Below, piece after piece: positions 25,100 through 34,259 of a DNA stretch of 64,000 nucleotides; the first letter of the stretch is position 1, and each line of letters begins with the position of its first letter. Source of the stretch: a virus. The stretch spans positions 1-64,000 of the IMG/VR virus record IMGVR_UViG_3300043409_002042; one strand, 5' to 3'. The translations under genes were made by a program, and so were the position numbers. The notes beneath the pieces were generated by a model. It saw only the letters and a program-made list of their open reading frames with translations, searched no databases and was not told where the DNA came from.

Positions 25100-25971
25100 A
25101 GCTTGCTCCATCCGGGCAACGCCAGTGGGCGTGGCTCAAAGCCCCAGTCGGGCCACTGCCCGCTTTGGCGGCATGCGGCGATGGTTTCGAGGTTTCGTTG
25201 CGCCGCGATGGCGGCGCGCTCGACCTGGTCGACCTCGGTGAAGTAGACCCCGATCGCGTAGGGCGGCTCTTTCTCAACAGCCAAAAAGACCCAATCTTTG
25301 GGGTGCTCACCGAAAGCCGCATCAAGCACGCGGTGGTACCAGGCGGTCTGCACCGTGTAGCGCAGGTTGGCCGCCGACTTGCCAAAGCCTTCGGGGCTGG
25401 CGTCTTTTGTTGTCTTGACGTCCACGATCATGCGGCCGCTGTCGTGGATGTAGTCCGTCCGGCACTTGATGAGTTCGCCCGTGCCTTGGTCGTGGGCGTA
25501 GAACGACTGCTCGGCCTTGCCGCCGCGCAGCAGGCCAGCAGCCACCGGGTGGCGGTGCACGGCGTCGCGGACGCGCAGGCACGTCATGAAGTCTTCAGGC
25601 TCGAGCACGATTTTTCCAGCGTGTTGCGCATAGAATTCTTCGTACCCGGCTTTGCCGTTCTTGGTGCGACGGTCAAATCCAGGGCTTTCGATAACCTCTT
25701 GAGGGAAGAGGTCGGGCTCAAGAATGGCAATGTGAACAGCTTGCCCCATGATCATCTCAGGCGTTGGCTTGTTTGGCTCTCGCTCGGGGTTGATGTACTT
25801 CTGCCAGTAGTGGAGGGGGCTGCCGGCCGCGATGGTGTCGAGGTGGCTTTTACTGGTTCCTGGACCCGAGTGATATTCGTCATTCGTCCGCTCAAGCAGA
25901 CCGGTTGGGTGAGGCGCAAGGACGCCATCGGCATCCGGGAAAAGCGCAATTGGTGGCGGTGATTCTGTCAT
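25096..25971 (-). CDS. PD-(D/E)XK nuclease, RecE-like exonuclease
   Basis: 291 residues. HSGPGTSKSHLDTIAAGSPLHYWQKY (about 34-59) and MIMGQAVHIAILEPDLF (about 74-90) are the N-terminal signature of the phage RecE/YqaJ-like exonuclease family (DUF3799). The active site follows: LIKCRTDYIH and MIVDVKTTKDASPEGF, supplying the D...DxK residues, then a Gln/Tyr helix (YTVQTAWYHRVLDAAF). It resects double-strand ends to feed strand annealing. First gene of the minus-strand recombination operon. Confidence 0.9.
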   Translation of the reverse strand: MTESPPPIALFPDADGVLAPHPTGLLERTNDEYHSGPGTSKSHLDTIAAGSPLHYWQKYINPEREPNKPTPEMIMGQAVHIAILEPDLFPQEVIESPGFDRRTKNGKAGYEEFYAQHAGKIVLEPEDFMTCLRVRDAVHRHPVAAGLLRGGKAEQSFYAHDQGTGELIKCRTDYIHDSGRMIVDVKTTKDASPEGFGKSAANLRYTVQTAWYHRVLDAAFGEHPKDWVFLAVEKEPPYAIGVYFTEVDQVERAAIAAQRNLETIAACRQSGQWPDWGFEPRPLALPGWSKL

Positions 25972-26123
25972 TTTCTCAGTTCCTTAAAAATTTACGTGGA
26001 GGTCAATTGGTGGACTCGATTTTTACCTGCAAGTCACGGCAATTCACGGCTTTATTCTACAGCAGATTTTTTGTTTCTTGCGTTTTTCTGCTAAGATACT
26101 GAAAATTTTTTTTAAGGACTGCG
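25972..26123. promoter_or_regulatory. Divergent control region between recombination and replication operons
   Basis: 152 bases, AT-rich compared with the flanks, between a minus-strand operon and a plus-strand operon whose first gene is an HTH protein. A likely + strand -10 box is TAAGAT (about 26092-26097). The spaced repeat TCACGGC-AA-TTCACGGC (26035-26050) could be an operator, and the 11-mer TTCACGGCTTT (26043-26053) recurs at 29810-29820 before the primase gene. The HTH-DUF4406 protein encoded next is the obvious candidate regulator. Confidence 0.5.
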
Positions 26124-26708
26124 ATGTCAACTTTCTACGAATCCATGGTCAGCCGACTGGCCAACATTGAAGCGCGCGCCAAGGCGCTTGGCTCAAACAT
26201 GACCCAGGTGTGCAAGGCCACCGGCGTGGCCCGGGTTACTTATGAGCGCTGGCGTCAGCGGCCACCGAAGTCGGTCCAGTTGGTGGACGTTCTGGATGCG
26301 CACGTGAGGACGATGGAGGAAGCGCCGCAGAATAGTGAATCCATGGACAAGGTTTATGTCGCCGGGCCTATGACCGGCCTACCACAAGACAATTATCCAG
26401 AGTTCAACCGGGTTTCGGAGTGGCTTCGAGGCCAAGGTTTGGTGGTCCTGAATCCGGCGGAAAACAGACGCCCCCTTGACCCGACATGGCTGAACTGGAT
26501 GCGAATTGCCGTGCCGCTGCTTGTCCAGTGCGATGCAGTTGTTTTGCTGAATGGCTGGGATAAATCTCGTGGAGCTATGATTGAGTACGATCTGGCCCGT
26601 GCGCTTGGCTTGTGGATTTACGCGCTGGATCCAGCTGGGGACGGCGCCGAGCCCAGCTTGACGCTTGTGCACCAGGGCGGCGACGACGTGCCAGGTCGCA
26701 TCGCATGA
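26124..26708 (+). CDS. Helix-turn-helix protein fused to a DUF4406 domain
   Basis: 194 residues. Residues ~1-65 form a small Cro-like HTH (NMTQVCKATGVARVTYERWR). From ~74 follows DUF4406, a fold related to nucleoside 2-deoxyribosyltransferases: VYVAGPMTGLPQDNYPEFN, GLVVLNPAENRRP, CDAVVLLNGWDKSRGAMIEYDLARALG. The pairing is unusual. Being first in the rightward operon and next to the divergent control region, it may be a regulator whose second domain senses a nucleotide, or simply two functions joined. Its stop overlaps the helicase ATG. Confidence 0.75.
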   Translation: MSTFYESMVSRLANIEARAKALGSNMTQVCKATGVARVTYERWRQRPPKSVQLVDVLDAHVRTMEEAPQNSESMDKVYVAGPMTGLPQDNYPEFNRVSEWLRGQGLVVLNPAENRRPLDPTWLNWMRIAVPLLVQCDAVVLLNGWDKSRGAMIEYDLARALGLWIYALDPAGDGAEPSLTLVHQGGDDVPGRIA

Positions 26709-28261
26709 GTTTGCGCGACGCTCTTGCCGGTGTGCCCCTGCGCCAGACGGTGGTGGCCGAGCCCCAGCCAGCGGCGGCCCCGAGCCTGCGCGACTATCAA
26801 GAGGACTTTGTGCATCAGGTGCGGATGGAGTACCGGAGCGGGCATAAGGCGGTGTTGCTTGTGGCAGCTACAGGGGCCGGCAAGACCGTGGTGTTCAGCT
26901 ACATCGCCCGTTCTGCGGCTCAAAAAGGCTCACGGGTGCTGATTCTTGCCCACCGCGACCAACTGATCAAACAGGCCAGCAGAAAGCTGACCGAGAACGG
27001 GGTTCAGCACGGCATCATCATGGCTGGCTTCACCCCTGCCCCGCGCCGCCTGGTGCAGGTGGCCAGCGTGCAGACGCTGGTGCGCCGGATCGAAAAGCTC
27101 AAAGCGGTAGGCGCGACGTTCGACCTGATCGTCATCGATGAGGCTCACCTGTCGGCGGCCGCCAGCTACATGAGGGTGCTGGCGGCCTGGCCAGACGCCC
27201 GAGTCTTGGGTGTGACGGGCTCGCCGATCCGCCTGGACGGCAAAGGGCTGGGTCGTCAAGCCGGGGGCTGTTTTGACACCCTGGTGCAGGGGATTTCAAT
27301 CCGGCAACTGATCGACCAGGGCTACCTCGTTCGCCCTCGCGTTTTCGCGTCGAAGGACGTGATCGATATGTCCGGCATCAAGAAGATCGGCGGGGACTTT
27401 GACACCCATGCCGTGGCCGAGCTGATGGACAAGCCCAAGATCACCGGCGACGCGATCGCGGCGTACCGCAAGCATTGCCCCGGTGTGGGTGCCGTGGCGT
27501 GGTGCGCCAACGTCGCCCATGCGCAGCACGTGGCTGCAGAGTTCAATGCGTCCGGTATCCCGGCTGTGGCCCTGTGCGGCGAAGACGACAGCGTGGCGCG
27601 CGACAAGGCGCTGGCCGACCTGACTGCTGGCCGCATCAAAGTGATCACGTTTGCCATGCTGCTGGTCGAGGGCGTGGACTGCCCGTCGATCGGCGCCGTC
27701 ATCCTTCTGCGGCCCACGATGTCGCTGTCGTCTTACCTGCAGGTGATTGGGCGCGGCCTGCGTCCGATCTTTGCGCCGGGCATGCCGCTGGACACGGCTG
27801 AGCAACGCTTCGCCGCGATTGACGCGGGCCCCAAGGGGCGGTCGTGCTTTGTGATCGACCACGCTGGTCTGACTTTTCGCCACGGCATGGCCGACGAGGA
27901 GCGCGAGTGGTCGCTGGATGGTGCCAAGAAGAAAAAGGGCAAGAAAAAAGAGACCGATAACGTCGTGCCAGTGGCACAATGCCCCAAGTGCTTTGCAGTC
28001 TTCGAACCCGCCGATGTGTGCCCCAATTGTGGCCACGTCATGGAGAAGAAGGTGCGCAAGGGGCCCGAGCATGTCGACGGTGAGCTGACCGAGGTGACCG
28101 CCGAAATGGCGGACGCGATCCGGCGGCAGCGCCGCGCTGAGGTCTATGCGGCGAAGACGTTGGACGACTTGAAATCAATCGGGGCGGCCAAGGGTTACAG
28201 CCCTGGCTGGGCAAAGCACATTTACGAAGCGCGCCAGCGCAAGGCAGCAAGCCGGGCCTGA
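26705..28261 (+). CDS. SF2 DEAD/DEAH-box helicase with C-terminal zinc ribbon
   Basis: 518 residues from the ATG overlapping the previous stop. LRDYQEDFV (Q-motif region), Walker A VAATGAGKTVVFSYI (about 57-71), DEAH box LIVIDEAHLS (about 140-149), VTGSPIR (motif III) and the C-terminal YLQVIGRGLRP (motif VI). Near the C-terminus CPKCFAVFEPADVCPNCGH is a zinc ribbon. Similar proteins serve phage replication and repair. It precedes ssb and lies in the replication operon. Confidence 0.9.
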   Translation: MSLRDALAGVPLRQTVVAEPQPAAAPSLRDYQEDFVHQVRMEYRSGHKAVLLVAATGAGKTVVFSYIARSAAQKGSRVLILAHRDQLIKQASRKLTENGVQHGIIMAGFTPAPRRLVQVASVQTLVRRIEKLKAVGATFDLIVIDEAHLSAAASYMRVLAAWPDARVLGVTGSPIRLDGKGLGRQAGGCFDTLVQGISIRQLIDQGYLVRPRVFASKDVIDMSGIKKIGGDFDTHAVAELMDKPKITGDAIAAYRKHCPGVGAVAWCANVAHAQHVAAEFNASGIPAVALCGEDDSVARDKALADLTAGRIKVITFAMLLVEGVDCPSIGAVILLRPTMSLSSYLQVIGRGLRPIFAPGMPLDTAEQRFAAIDAGPKGRSCFVIDHAGLTFRHGMADEEREWSLDGAKKKKGKKKETDNVVPVAQCPKCFAVFEPADVCPNCGHVMEKKVRKGPEHVDGELTEVTAEMADAIRRQRRAEVYAAKTLDDLKSIGAAKGYSPGWAKHIYEARQRKAASRA

Positions 28262-28288
28262 GACCGGTGATTTTTTAAAGGGGAATTT

Positions 28289-28732
28289 GTGGCTTCATTT
28301 CATCAAACAATAATTGTCGGGCACCTTGGGCGGGACCCGGAAAGCCGAAACCTGCCCAGCGGCGACGCTGTGTGCAACTTTTCAGTTGCCGTCACCGAAA
28401 AGTGGAAGGACAAGGCAGGCGACACCAAAGAGCAGACCACCTGGTACCGCGTGAACGCCTTCGGGAAACTGGCAGAAATATGCGGGCAGTATCTAAAAAA
28501 GGGCAGCTTGGTCATGTTGACCGGCAAAATGCAGGCCCGAAAGTTCGAGAAGGACGGCGTTGAGCGCGAGTCCTGGGAACTCAAGGCCGACCAGCTGCAG
28601 ATGCTGAGTGGCCGCGATGGCGCTGCTGGCGGCGGTGCACCTGCGCAGCGTCCAGCTGCGGCTCCTGCGGCGCGTCCGGCTGCGGCTCCTGCAGGCGGCT
28701 TTGATGACATGGACGACGATATACCATTCTAA
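28289..28732 (+). CDS. ssb: Single-stranded DNA-binding protein
   Basis: 147 residues with GTG start after AAAGGGGAA. The OB fold is clear: IIVGHLGRDPESRNLPSGDAV, CNFSVAVTEKWKD, TTWYRVNAFGKLAEICGQYLKKG. An Ala/Pro/Gly linker leads to the acidic tip DDMDDDIPF, which in bacterial SSBs docks partner proteins. It coats single strands during replication and recombination. The 22.07-kb annealing-like protein ends in a similar tip. Confidence 0.97.
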   Translation: MASFHQTIIVGHLGRDPESRNLPSGDAVCNFSVAVTEKWKDKAGDTKEQTTWYRVNAFGKLAEICGQYLKKGSLVMLTGKMQARKFEKDGVERESWELKADQLQMLSGRDGAAGGGAPAQRPAAAPAARPAAAPAGGFDDMDDDIPF

Positions 28733-28746
28733 TTTTTTGTAGCATC

Positions 28747-29343
28747 ATGAGCGATTTTAACGAGCCCGGATATGAAAAACTGGCCGCTGTCCTGCAGCGC
28801 GCATACGACCAAGCCGCCAAGGGCAAGGGCAAGGAGCGCCACGCCGCTGGCGAGCCATTCCACGAGCAGGTCATGCAGATCATCGGAGCCCGCAAGTTTG
28901 GCGTCGGCTCCCTGCTGTGTCAGGCTTTCAAGAAGTCTGATGAGACCCAGAGCCTGCCGCTTGATCGCGGCGTGAACGAGCTCTTGGGGGCCATTGTGTA
29001 CTTGGCTGGGGCTGTGATCGCGCGCGAGGCCGAGGGTGATGGCGGCGAGACGGGGATGGAGGTCCAAAGTTACACTGAGAGAGAAGCAGCCAGCCGCGCT
29101 ATAGCACTGGCGGCTGGTTTTGTGCGCAATGAATCCACCCCTGAGGAAAGAAAACCGCAAAACGCCAAGGTGGAGAGCGACTGGATCGGTTGGTTCGGGG
29201 GTGTGATGCCGGTTCCGGCCCATCAAGCGGTACGGGTTAGATTTAGAAACGGCATAGAGAGCGTTGGTGTAGCGGGCCATCTTGACTGGGGTCATAATGA
29301 CAATCCCTATGACATCGTGACCTACCGTGACCTACAAACTTGA
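28747..29343 (+). CDS. Phage protein, 198 aa, unknown function
   Basis: Begins MSDFNEPGYEKLAAVLQRAYDQAAKG, then KERHAAGEPFHEQVMQI and SLPLDRGVNELLGAIVYLAGAVI, a helical domain resembling small phage replication-associated proteins. The C-terminal ~50 residues are distinct, with GWFGGVMPVPAHQAVRVRFRNG. It lies between ssb and a VRR-NUC nuclease in the replication operon. Confidence 0.65.
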   Translation: MSDFNEPGYEKLAAVLQRAYDQAAKGKGKERHAAGEPFHEQVMQIIGARKFGVGSLLCQAFKKSDETQSLPLDRGVNELLGAIVYLAGAVIAREAEGDGGETGMEVQSYTEREAASRAIALAAGFVRNESTPEERKPQNAKVESDWIGWFGGVMPVPAHQAVRVRFRNGIESVGVAGHLDWGHNDNPYDIVTYRDLQT

Positions 29344-29346
29344 GCC

Positions 29347-29784
29347 ATGACCACCGAAAGCACCGTACTTCGGCAGGTCTGGCTGGCACTCGGCTCACGC
29401 TGCAGGCTTTTCCGCGTCAATACCGGCAAGGCCTGGGTGTGCCACGGGGAGCCGCGCTATTTGCGCGACGGGTCCGTGGTGCTGCCGCCCGGTAGCCGCC
29501 CGGTGCCGCTGGGGCTGAGCTATCCAAACGGCGACCCGGTGTCGGGCACGCCCGATCTGGTCGGCTGGTCCCCCGTGGTGGTCACCGCAGACATGGTTGG
29601 TCGCACGCTGCCTGTGTTCACCGGCGTGGAGGTCAAGGCATCCAGTGGCGGACGCAGGCGCGAGGCGCAGATCAATTTTGTCGAGCAGCTGATCAAGTCC
29701 GGCGGCATCGCTGGCTTCGCAAGCAGCGCCGATAGAGCACACGAAATTATTGATGCATGGCAGCGTGGAGAGTCTTCGCTTTGA
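29347..29784 (+). CDS. VRR-NUC domain nuclease
   Basis: 145 residues. FRVNTGKAW, SGTPDLVGWSPVVV (the PDL metal-binding Asp), VFTGVEVKASSGG (E-x-K) and REAQINFVEQLIKSGG make up the VRR-NUC fold, a PD-(D/E)XK branch that in phages cuts branched DNA or joints. Three bases separate it from the upstream gene. It probably resolves replication intermediates before packaging. Confidence 0.88.
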   Translation: MTTESTVLRQVWLALGSRCRLFRVNTGKAWVCHGEPRYLRDGSVVLPPGSRPVPLGLSYPNGDPVSGTPDLVGWSPVVVTADMVGRTLPVFTGVEVKASSGGRRREAQINFVEQLIKSGGIAGFASSADRAHEIIDAWQRGESSL

Positions 29785-29885
29785 GGTATTATCGCACCCT
29801 GCACAATTTTTCACGGCTTTGCTCGAGCGCTGAATCACCCGACTGAGCCAATGTTTTACGGGCTCCCAGGCCTGGTCTGGGAAAA

Positions 29886-29928
29886 GGCGCGGACGGTCCT
29901 CCCCCCGTCTGCGCCGCCCACCTTTTTT
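29886..29928 (+). terminator. Hairpin with T-run before the primase gene
   Basis: GGCGCGGACGG (29886-29896) pairs with CCGTCTGCGCC (29905-29915), 11 bp with one G-T pair, followed shortly by TTTTTT (29923-29928). It has the form of a Rho-independent terminator or attenuator in the 202-base gap between the nuclease and the primase-helicase. The gap also holds a second copy of TTCACGGCTTT (29810-29820). Confidence 0.6.
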
Positions 29929-29986
29929 AAAAACAGGGGAGGATCGCGGGGAGGCGATGTGGTCCTGAATATTTACCGGAGCGTCT

Positions 29987-32881
29987 ATGCATGACTCCGA
30001 CATGGAGCGCGCAAGGTCTGCGCTGGCTTACCTCAATCCTGCTGATCGCACGCTGTGGGTGCGCGTAGCATTTGCGCTTAAATCGGAATTTGGCGACGCC
30101 GCGTTTGAGGTCTTTGACAGCTGGGGGTTCGACTCCTACCCGCGGCCTCAGAAAGAGGTTCGGGCGACGTGGAAGTCGGCAAGCGAGGGCGGATCGGTCA
30201 CGATCGGCACGCTCTTTTGGGAGGCCAAGCAGGCCGGATGGAAGGACGACAGCAAGCGCACCAAGCCAAGTGCTGCTGACCTGGTCGCGCGCCGTGAGTC
30301 CGCCGAGCGCCGCCGCGCTGAGTACGAGCGCCAAGAGGCCGAGCAGCACGCTGATGCCGCTGATCGCGCGCGGTCAATCTGGGAGGCGTCACAGCCCTGT
30401 GACGCGCATGATTACCTGGATCGGAAAGCGGTGCAGTCACACGGCTTGCGCGTGGGTCGCTGGGATAAAATAGACGGCGATACGGGCGAGATACTAGGTC
30501 ATGTCGACGGGGTCTTGATGATCCCCATCATGGACCGCACGCGCAAAATCTGGAGCCTGCAGGGCATCGCGCCCGACGGGTCCAAGCTTTACCTGACGGG
30601 CGGTGCCAAGCGCGGCAATTTCTACGCGCTGGGCTCTCGTCCTCAAGCCAGCGGCGACGGTGCGCCGATCTTCGTGCTTGGAGAGGGCTATGCCACGTGC
30701 GCCAGCGTGCATGCAGCGACCGGTCACATGGTGCTGGTCTGCTTTGATACATCCAATCTTCTGCCCGTGGCCAAAGCCTTGCGCGAGCGCCTGCCAGCGG
30801 CCGTGATCTTGTTTGCTGCAGACAACGACGAGGCCGGCATCGATGAGCGCCTGGCTCGCGCAATTGAGCGTGGTGCTCACGATCCGGTTTGGGGCAGCAC
30901 CAGCGGGGCTCGGTCGGTCGCCGTCACGGGAAGCGATGGCCGCCAGATTGTGATCGACAACCCGGGTATCGTTGCTGCGCGCGCGGCCGCGTCCGCTGTT
31001 TCTGGCCTGGTGGCCGTGCCTCCACCTGGAGACTTCAACGACTTGCAGGCCAGCGAGGGCCTGGAGGCCGTGGCTGGCGTGATTGATGCTGCGTTGGGCC
31101 CGGCCCCGGCCCCAGATCCCGATCCTGTTCCTCCACCAGATGACGACGACAGCGAGATTGCGTTTGACGACCTGCCTCCCCAGGCGCCGGTGGCAAGCGC
31201 CGAAATGCCGCCAGATGATGTCCCGCCCGGTGATGATATTCAGGAGGCCGACGGCTTTGCGGTCTTGGGCTACGACCTGGACGAGTACTACATCTACCAC
31301 AAGGCCAAGCAGCAGGTGATTGTGCGCCGCCGCTCCGACTTTGGCCCCACTGGGCTGGTGGAGCTGGCCCCACTGAACTGGTGGGAGATGTTCTTTCCCT
31401 CGGCCAAGCGCGATGGCGGCGTCAATTGCACGATGGCAGCCGAGTGGCTTTTCGGCGTTGCCCACCGCCGTGGCATCTACGACGCCAGCCGCACGCGTGG
31501 GCGCGGGGCTTGGCGCGACAACCGCCGGATGGTGTTTCATCACGGCGACCACCTGACGGTGGATGGCGAGAGCTGTGGACTGTCCGAGATCAAAAGCAGT
31601 TTTGTGTACCAGATGGCACGGCCCATGCCTGCGCTGTCGGCCACTCCCGCAACGGATACCGATGGTCAGTACCTGCTGGACGTAGCCAAGATGGCGCGCT
31701 GGCAAAAGCCGGGCAGCTCGCTGATGCTGGTCGGCTGGGCGTTCCTGAGCCCTGTGTGCGGGTCACTCAAATGGCGGCCGCACATCTGGCTCACGGGCCC
31801 TGCTGGATCGGGCAAATCAAGCATTCAGTCGTCATTCCTTAATCCGCTCGTGCGCGGCATCGCGCGCAGTTTCCAGGGTGACTCGACCGAGCCTGGCATC
31901 CGGCAAAACCTGCAGGCCGACGCCATCCCCGTGATCATTGACGAGGCCGAGCCGAATGACGAGGCCGACAGGAAGCGGGTCGCCGCCATCCTGCGCATGA
32001 TCCGGCAGGCCAGCTCGGAGAGCGAGGCCGAGACGGCCAAGGGCACCGTGTCCGGCGAGGGCGTGCACTACCACATTCGCTCGATGTTTTGCCTGGCCTC
32101 GATCTCGACGATGCTGGACAAAGACAGCGACCTGAGCCGCGTCACGCCCCTGCAGCTGCGCGGTCCGGCCAAATCGGGCGACACCGAGGACCATTGGCCC
32201 GAGCTCGAGGCGGAGCTGACAAAGATCGACGAGGACTCGACCTGGCCCCAGCGCCTGCTTGCTCGAGCGCTGGGCATGATGCCCACGATCTTAGCCACCG
32301 TCAAAGTGTTCACCACCGTGGCCGCCAAGAAGTTCGGGAGCCAGCGCCGCGGCGACCAGTTCGGGACCCTGGTCGCTGGGTCCTGGTGCTTGACGCGCTC
32401 TGACGTTCCAAGCGAGGCCGAAGCGAAGGCTTTGCTGGACTCCTACGACTGGCGCGACCACTCAACCGAAGGTGACCCAGACGATCCGCACCGGGCTCTG
32501 TCCGCGATCATGTCCTCGCTCATCCGAGTGGGCACGTCGGACGTCACCGTGCACGAGCTGGTGGCTGAGGCTGCGGGCTATCTGAGCGGCAGTACCAGCG
32601 TTGGCGCAGAGGCCGCGACGGACGTGCTCAAGCGCCACGGCATGCGCATCATGGGCGACAGCCTGGTGTTTGGGGTCACAGCCGACAACCTCAAGAAACT
32701 GACGTCAAAGACGGCCTACGCCACCGACCTTCGCGGCCAGTTGATGCGGCTGCCGGGGGCAACCAATTTTGGCAACAAAACGCTGAAATTCTCGGGGTGC
32801 ACGACCAAGTGCGTGGCGGTCCCCCTGGGCCTGGTGATCGACGCGCTGCAGGCGTCGGCGTCTGACGAGGCCCCTATTTGA
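29987..32881 (+). CDS. Primase-helicase (PriCT-2, Toprim-like, P-loop ATPase)
   Basis: 964 residues. N-terminus DRTLWVRVAFALKSEF...SWGFDSYPRP is the PriCT-2 domain. A Toprim-like core follows (about 220-290: IFVLGEGYATCASVHAATGH, ILFAADNDEAG). After an acidic Pro-rich linker (about 365-420) comes a helicase-type ATPase with Walker A IWLTGPAGSGKSSI (about 604-617) and a Walker B-like IPVIIDEAEPND (about 646). Such proteins start and drive phage DNA replication. It is the last gene of the rightward replication operon and overlaps the convergent next gene by 8 bases. Confidence 0.88.
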   Translation: MHDSDMERARSALAYLNPADRTLWVRVAFALKSEFGDAAFEVFDSWGFDSYPRPQKEVRATWKSASEGGSVTIGTLFWEAKQAGWKDDSKRTKPSAADLVARRESAERRRAEYERQEAEQHADAADRARSIWEASQPCDAHDYLDRKAVQSHGLRVGRWDKIDGDTGEILGHVDGVLMIPIMDRTRKIWSLQGIAPDGSKLYLTGGAKRGNFYALGSRPQASGDGAPIFVLGEGYATCASVHAATGHMVLVCFDTSNLLPVAKALRERLPAAVILFAADNDEAGIDERLARAIERGAHDPVWGSTSGARSVAVTGSDGRQIVIDNPGIVAARAAASAVSGLVAVPPPGDFNDLQASEGLEAVAGVIDAALGPAPAPDPDPVPPPDDDDSEIAFDDLPPQAPVASAEMPPDDVPPGDDIQEADGFAVLGYDLDEYYIYHKAKQQVIVRRRSDFGPTGLVELAPLNWWEMFFPSAKRDGGVNCTMAAEWLFGVAHRRGIYDASRTRGRGAWRDNRRMVFHHGDHLTVDGESCGLSEIKSSFVYQMARPMPALSATPATDTDGQYLLDVAKMARWQKPGSSLMLVGWAFLSPVCGSLKWRPHIWLTGPAGSGKSSIQSSFLNPLVRGIARSFQGDSTEPGIRQNLQADAIPVIIDEAEPNDEADRKRVAAILRMIRQASSESEAETAKGTVSGEGVHYHIRSMFCLASISTMLDKDSDLSRVTPLQLRGPAKSGDTEDHWPELEAELTKIDEDSTWPQRLLARALGMMPTILATVKVFTTVAAKKFGSQRRGDQFGTLVAGSWCLTRSDVPSEAEAKALLDSYDWRDHSTEGDPDDPHRALSAIMSSLIRVGTSDVTVHELVAEAAGYLSGSTSVGAEAATDVLKRHGMRIMGDSLVFGVTADNLKKLTSKTAYATDLRGQLMRLPGATNFGNKTLKFSGCTTKCVAVPLGLVIDALQASASDEAPI

Positions 32882-33266
32882 ACGCTCGCAGGATCTGCGA
32901 GAATGGGTTGTCTGCGGCCGTTTTGCCCGACCGCCGGAGCCTTTGGCGCGCTGCGATGATCTCTTTGTTTGCCTCTCTGTAGCGCTTGTTGGCCGCTTTT
33001 TGGCGGTCCACGAGACGTGGCTTCTCTGCGTCTTTTCCGGGGCCTGCGGCATAGACCGCCTGGGGCTTGCCGCCTTTCCCCCGCATGGGCCGGTATTCGA
33101 CGATGTGCAGCTTTTCTGCTCCGCGCTGTTGGCGCTCCCAATAAATTGACGCCTGTACCGTGTTGCGTTTTTTTCCCAGGTATTCGGAGAGTTCGTCTTT
33201 CGTCATGGGCGAGACGGTCGACAAGACGTCGATGATGGCGTTGATGGTTTCGGGCTTGCTTGCCAT
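32874..33266 (-). CDS. Winged-helix DNA-binding protein, 130 aa
   Basis: Start chosen at MASKPETINAIIDVL, where the domain begins; upstream extension is low-quality. STVSPMTKDELSEYLGKKRNTVQASIYWERQQRG is a winged helix-turn-helix, followed by a beta wing (LHIVEYRPMRGKGGKPQAVYAAG). The C-terminal ~60 residues are Lys/Arg-rich and probably bind DNA nonspecifically. Last gene of the leftward small-gene train; a candidate regulator. Confidence 0.75.
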   Translation of the reverse strand: MASKPETINAIIDVLSTVSPMTKDELSEYLGKKRNTVQASIYWERQQRGAEKLHIVEYRPMRGKGGKPQAVYAAGPGKDAEKPRLVDRQKAANKRYREANKEIIAARQRLRRSGKTAADNPFSQILRAFK

Positions 33267-33324
33267 TTTTACTGCTTTTTGGCAAAAAAGGCCCGGGTGG
33301 GCCTGGGTTTTGTGGGTTGATGAT

Positions 33325-34259
33325 TTACGGGGTTTCGTTCCATTCGCGGCCATCGAGCGCACGGCCTGCGGCTTTTTTGCCGACGCGGTAAACACCGATG
33401 TAGCTTTCAGGCCCATTCGGCTGATGGAATGGAACCACGCGGCCATCAGCGGTTAGCTTCGACGTGGTGCGCTTGATTGAAGCGTGTACCGGCTGATCAA
33501 GGTTTGCGTGTCTCTCATCAACCCACTCCCCCCACTGCTTGAACAGGAACGGCACGCCTGCAGCCTGGCACTGATCGCGCAAGCTGCGCACCCAGACTGG
33601 GTTCATCGGGCGCGCTTGTGGGCCGCTTTCGCCGCCGACGATCACCCAATCGATTTCTTCGAGAGCGTTGCTATGATCTCGCATGTCATTTTGGTTTGCG
33701 AACAAACCCTCACAAATGACACCGGCCCCAGCAGCGGCTCCATGCTCAGGAACCGCTTCACAGCGGGAACGGCCAACAGCTTCGGGATGTCCCGGTAGGC
33801 TTCCTTTTGGTTGCAGATCGTCGCGCCAAGCCAGACGTTCGACCACGGCTCACGCCATGAGCGCATGATGTCGCTGCACGCATCGTTAATCATCGACTCA
33901 GCGTTGCCGATTCGCTTAGTCAAAAGTAGCCAGTCCAGATGTGGCGTGTCCTCTATCAGTTGGAATAAATCGGCACGCCATTGACCCGGCACGGCGTTGT
34001 CAAACACATCGGACAGCGATGCGCAAAACACCCTGTACCGCACGCCCAAGCGCTCGGCCTCGGCGTTCCACTTGATCGGCTGCTTCCAGTTGGCTTCGCT
34101 GGTACGCTTGCGCGGCTGTCCAGCGCCCCATGTGACGCCCTGAAGCTTTGCGGGCATGCTCTTTTCTGCGTAGCAGTTGTCGCAGGCTGGGCTGACCTTC
34201 GTGCACCCGATCCATGGATTAAAAGAATGGTGGCACCATTCGATTTTGGTGTCTTTCAT
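33325..34259 (-). pseudogene. DUF5131 / phage Gp37-Gp68-like protein, split by a frameshift
   Basis: The first part (from ATG 34259) reads KIEWCHHSFNPWIGCTKVSPACDNCYAE, the signature of the Gp37/Gp68 family with three Cys in a radical-SAM-like spacing, and runs to [13 protein letters not shown]. About 33,700-33,725 the frame changes and a second ORF continues the family: [22 protein letters not shown], then [11 protein letters not shown] to the stop at 33325. Joined, they give a protein of about 310 residues, a normal family length. The shift is a single base. It may be a sequencing error or a real inactivation; no homopolymer at the site explains it clearly. Function of the family is uncertain. 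Confidence 0.8.
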
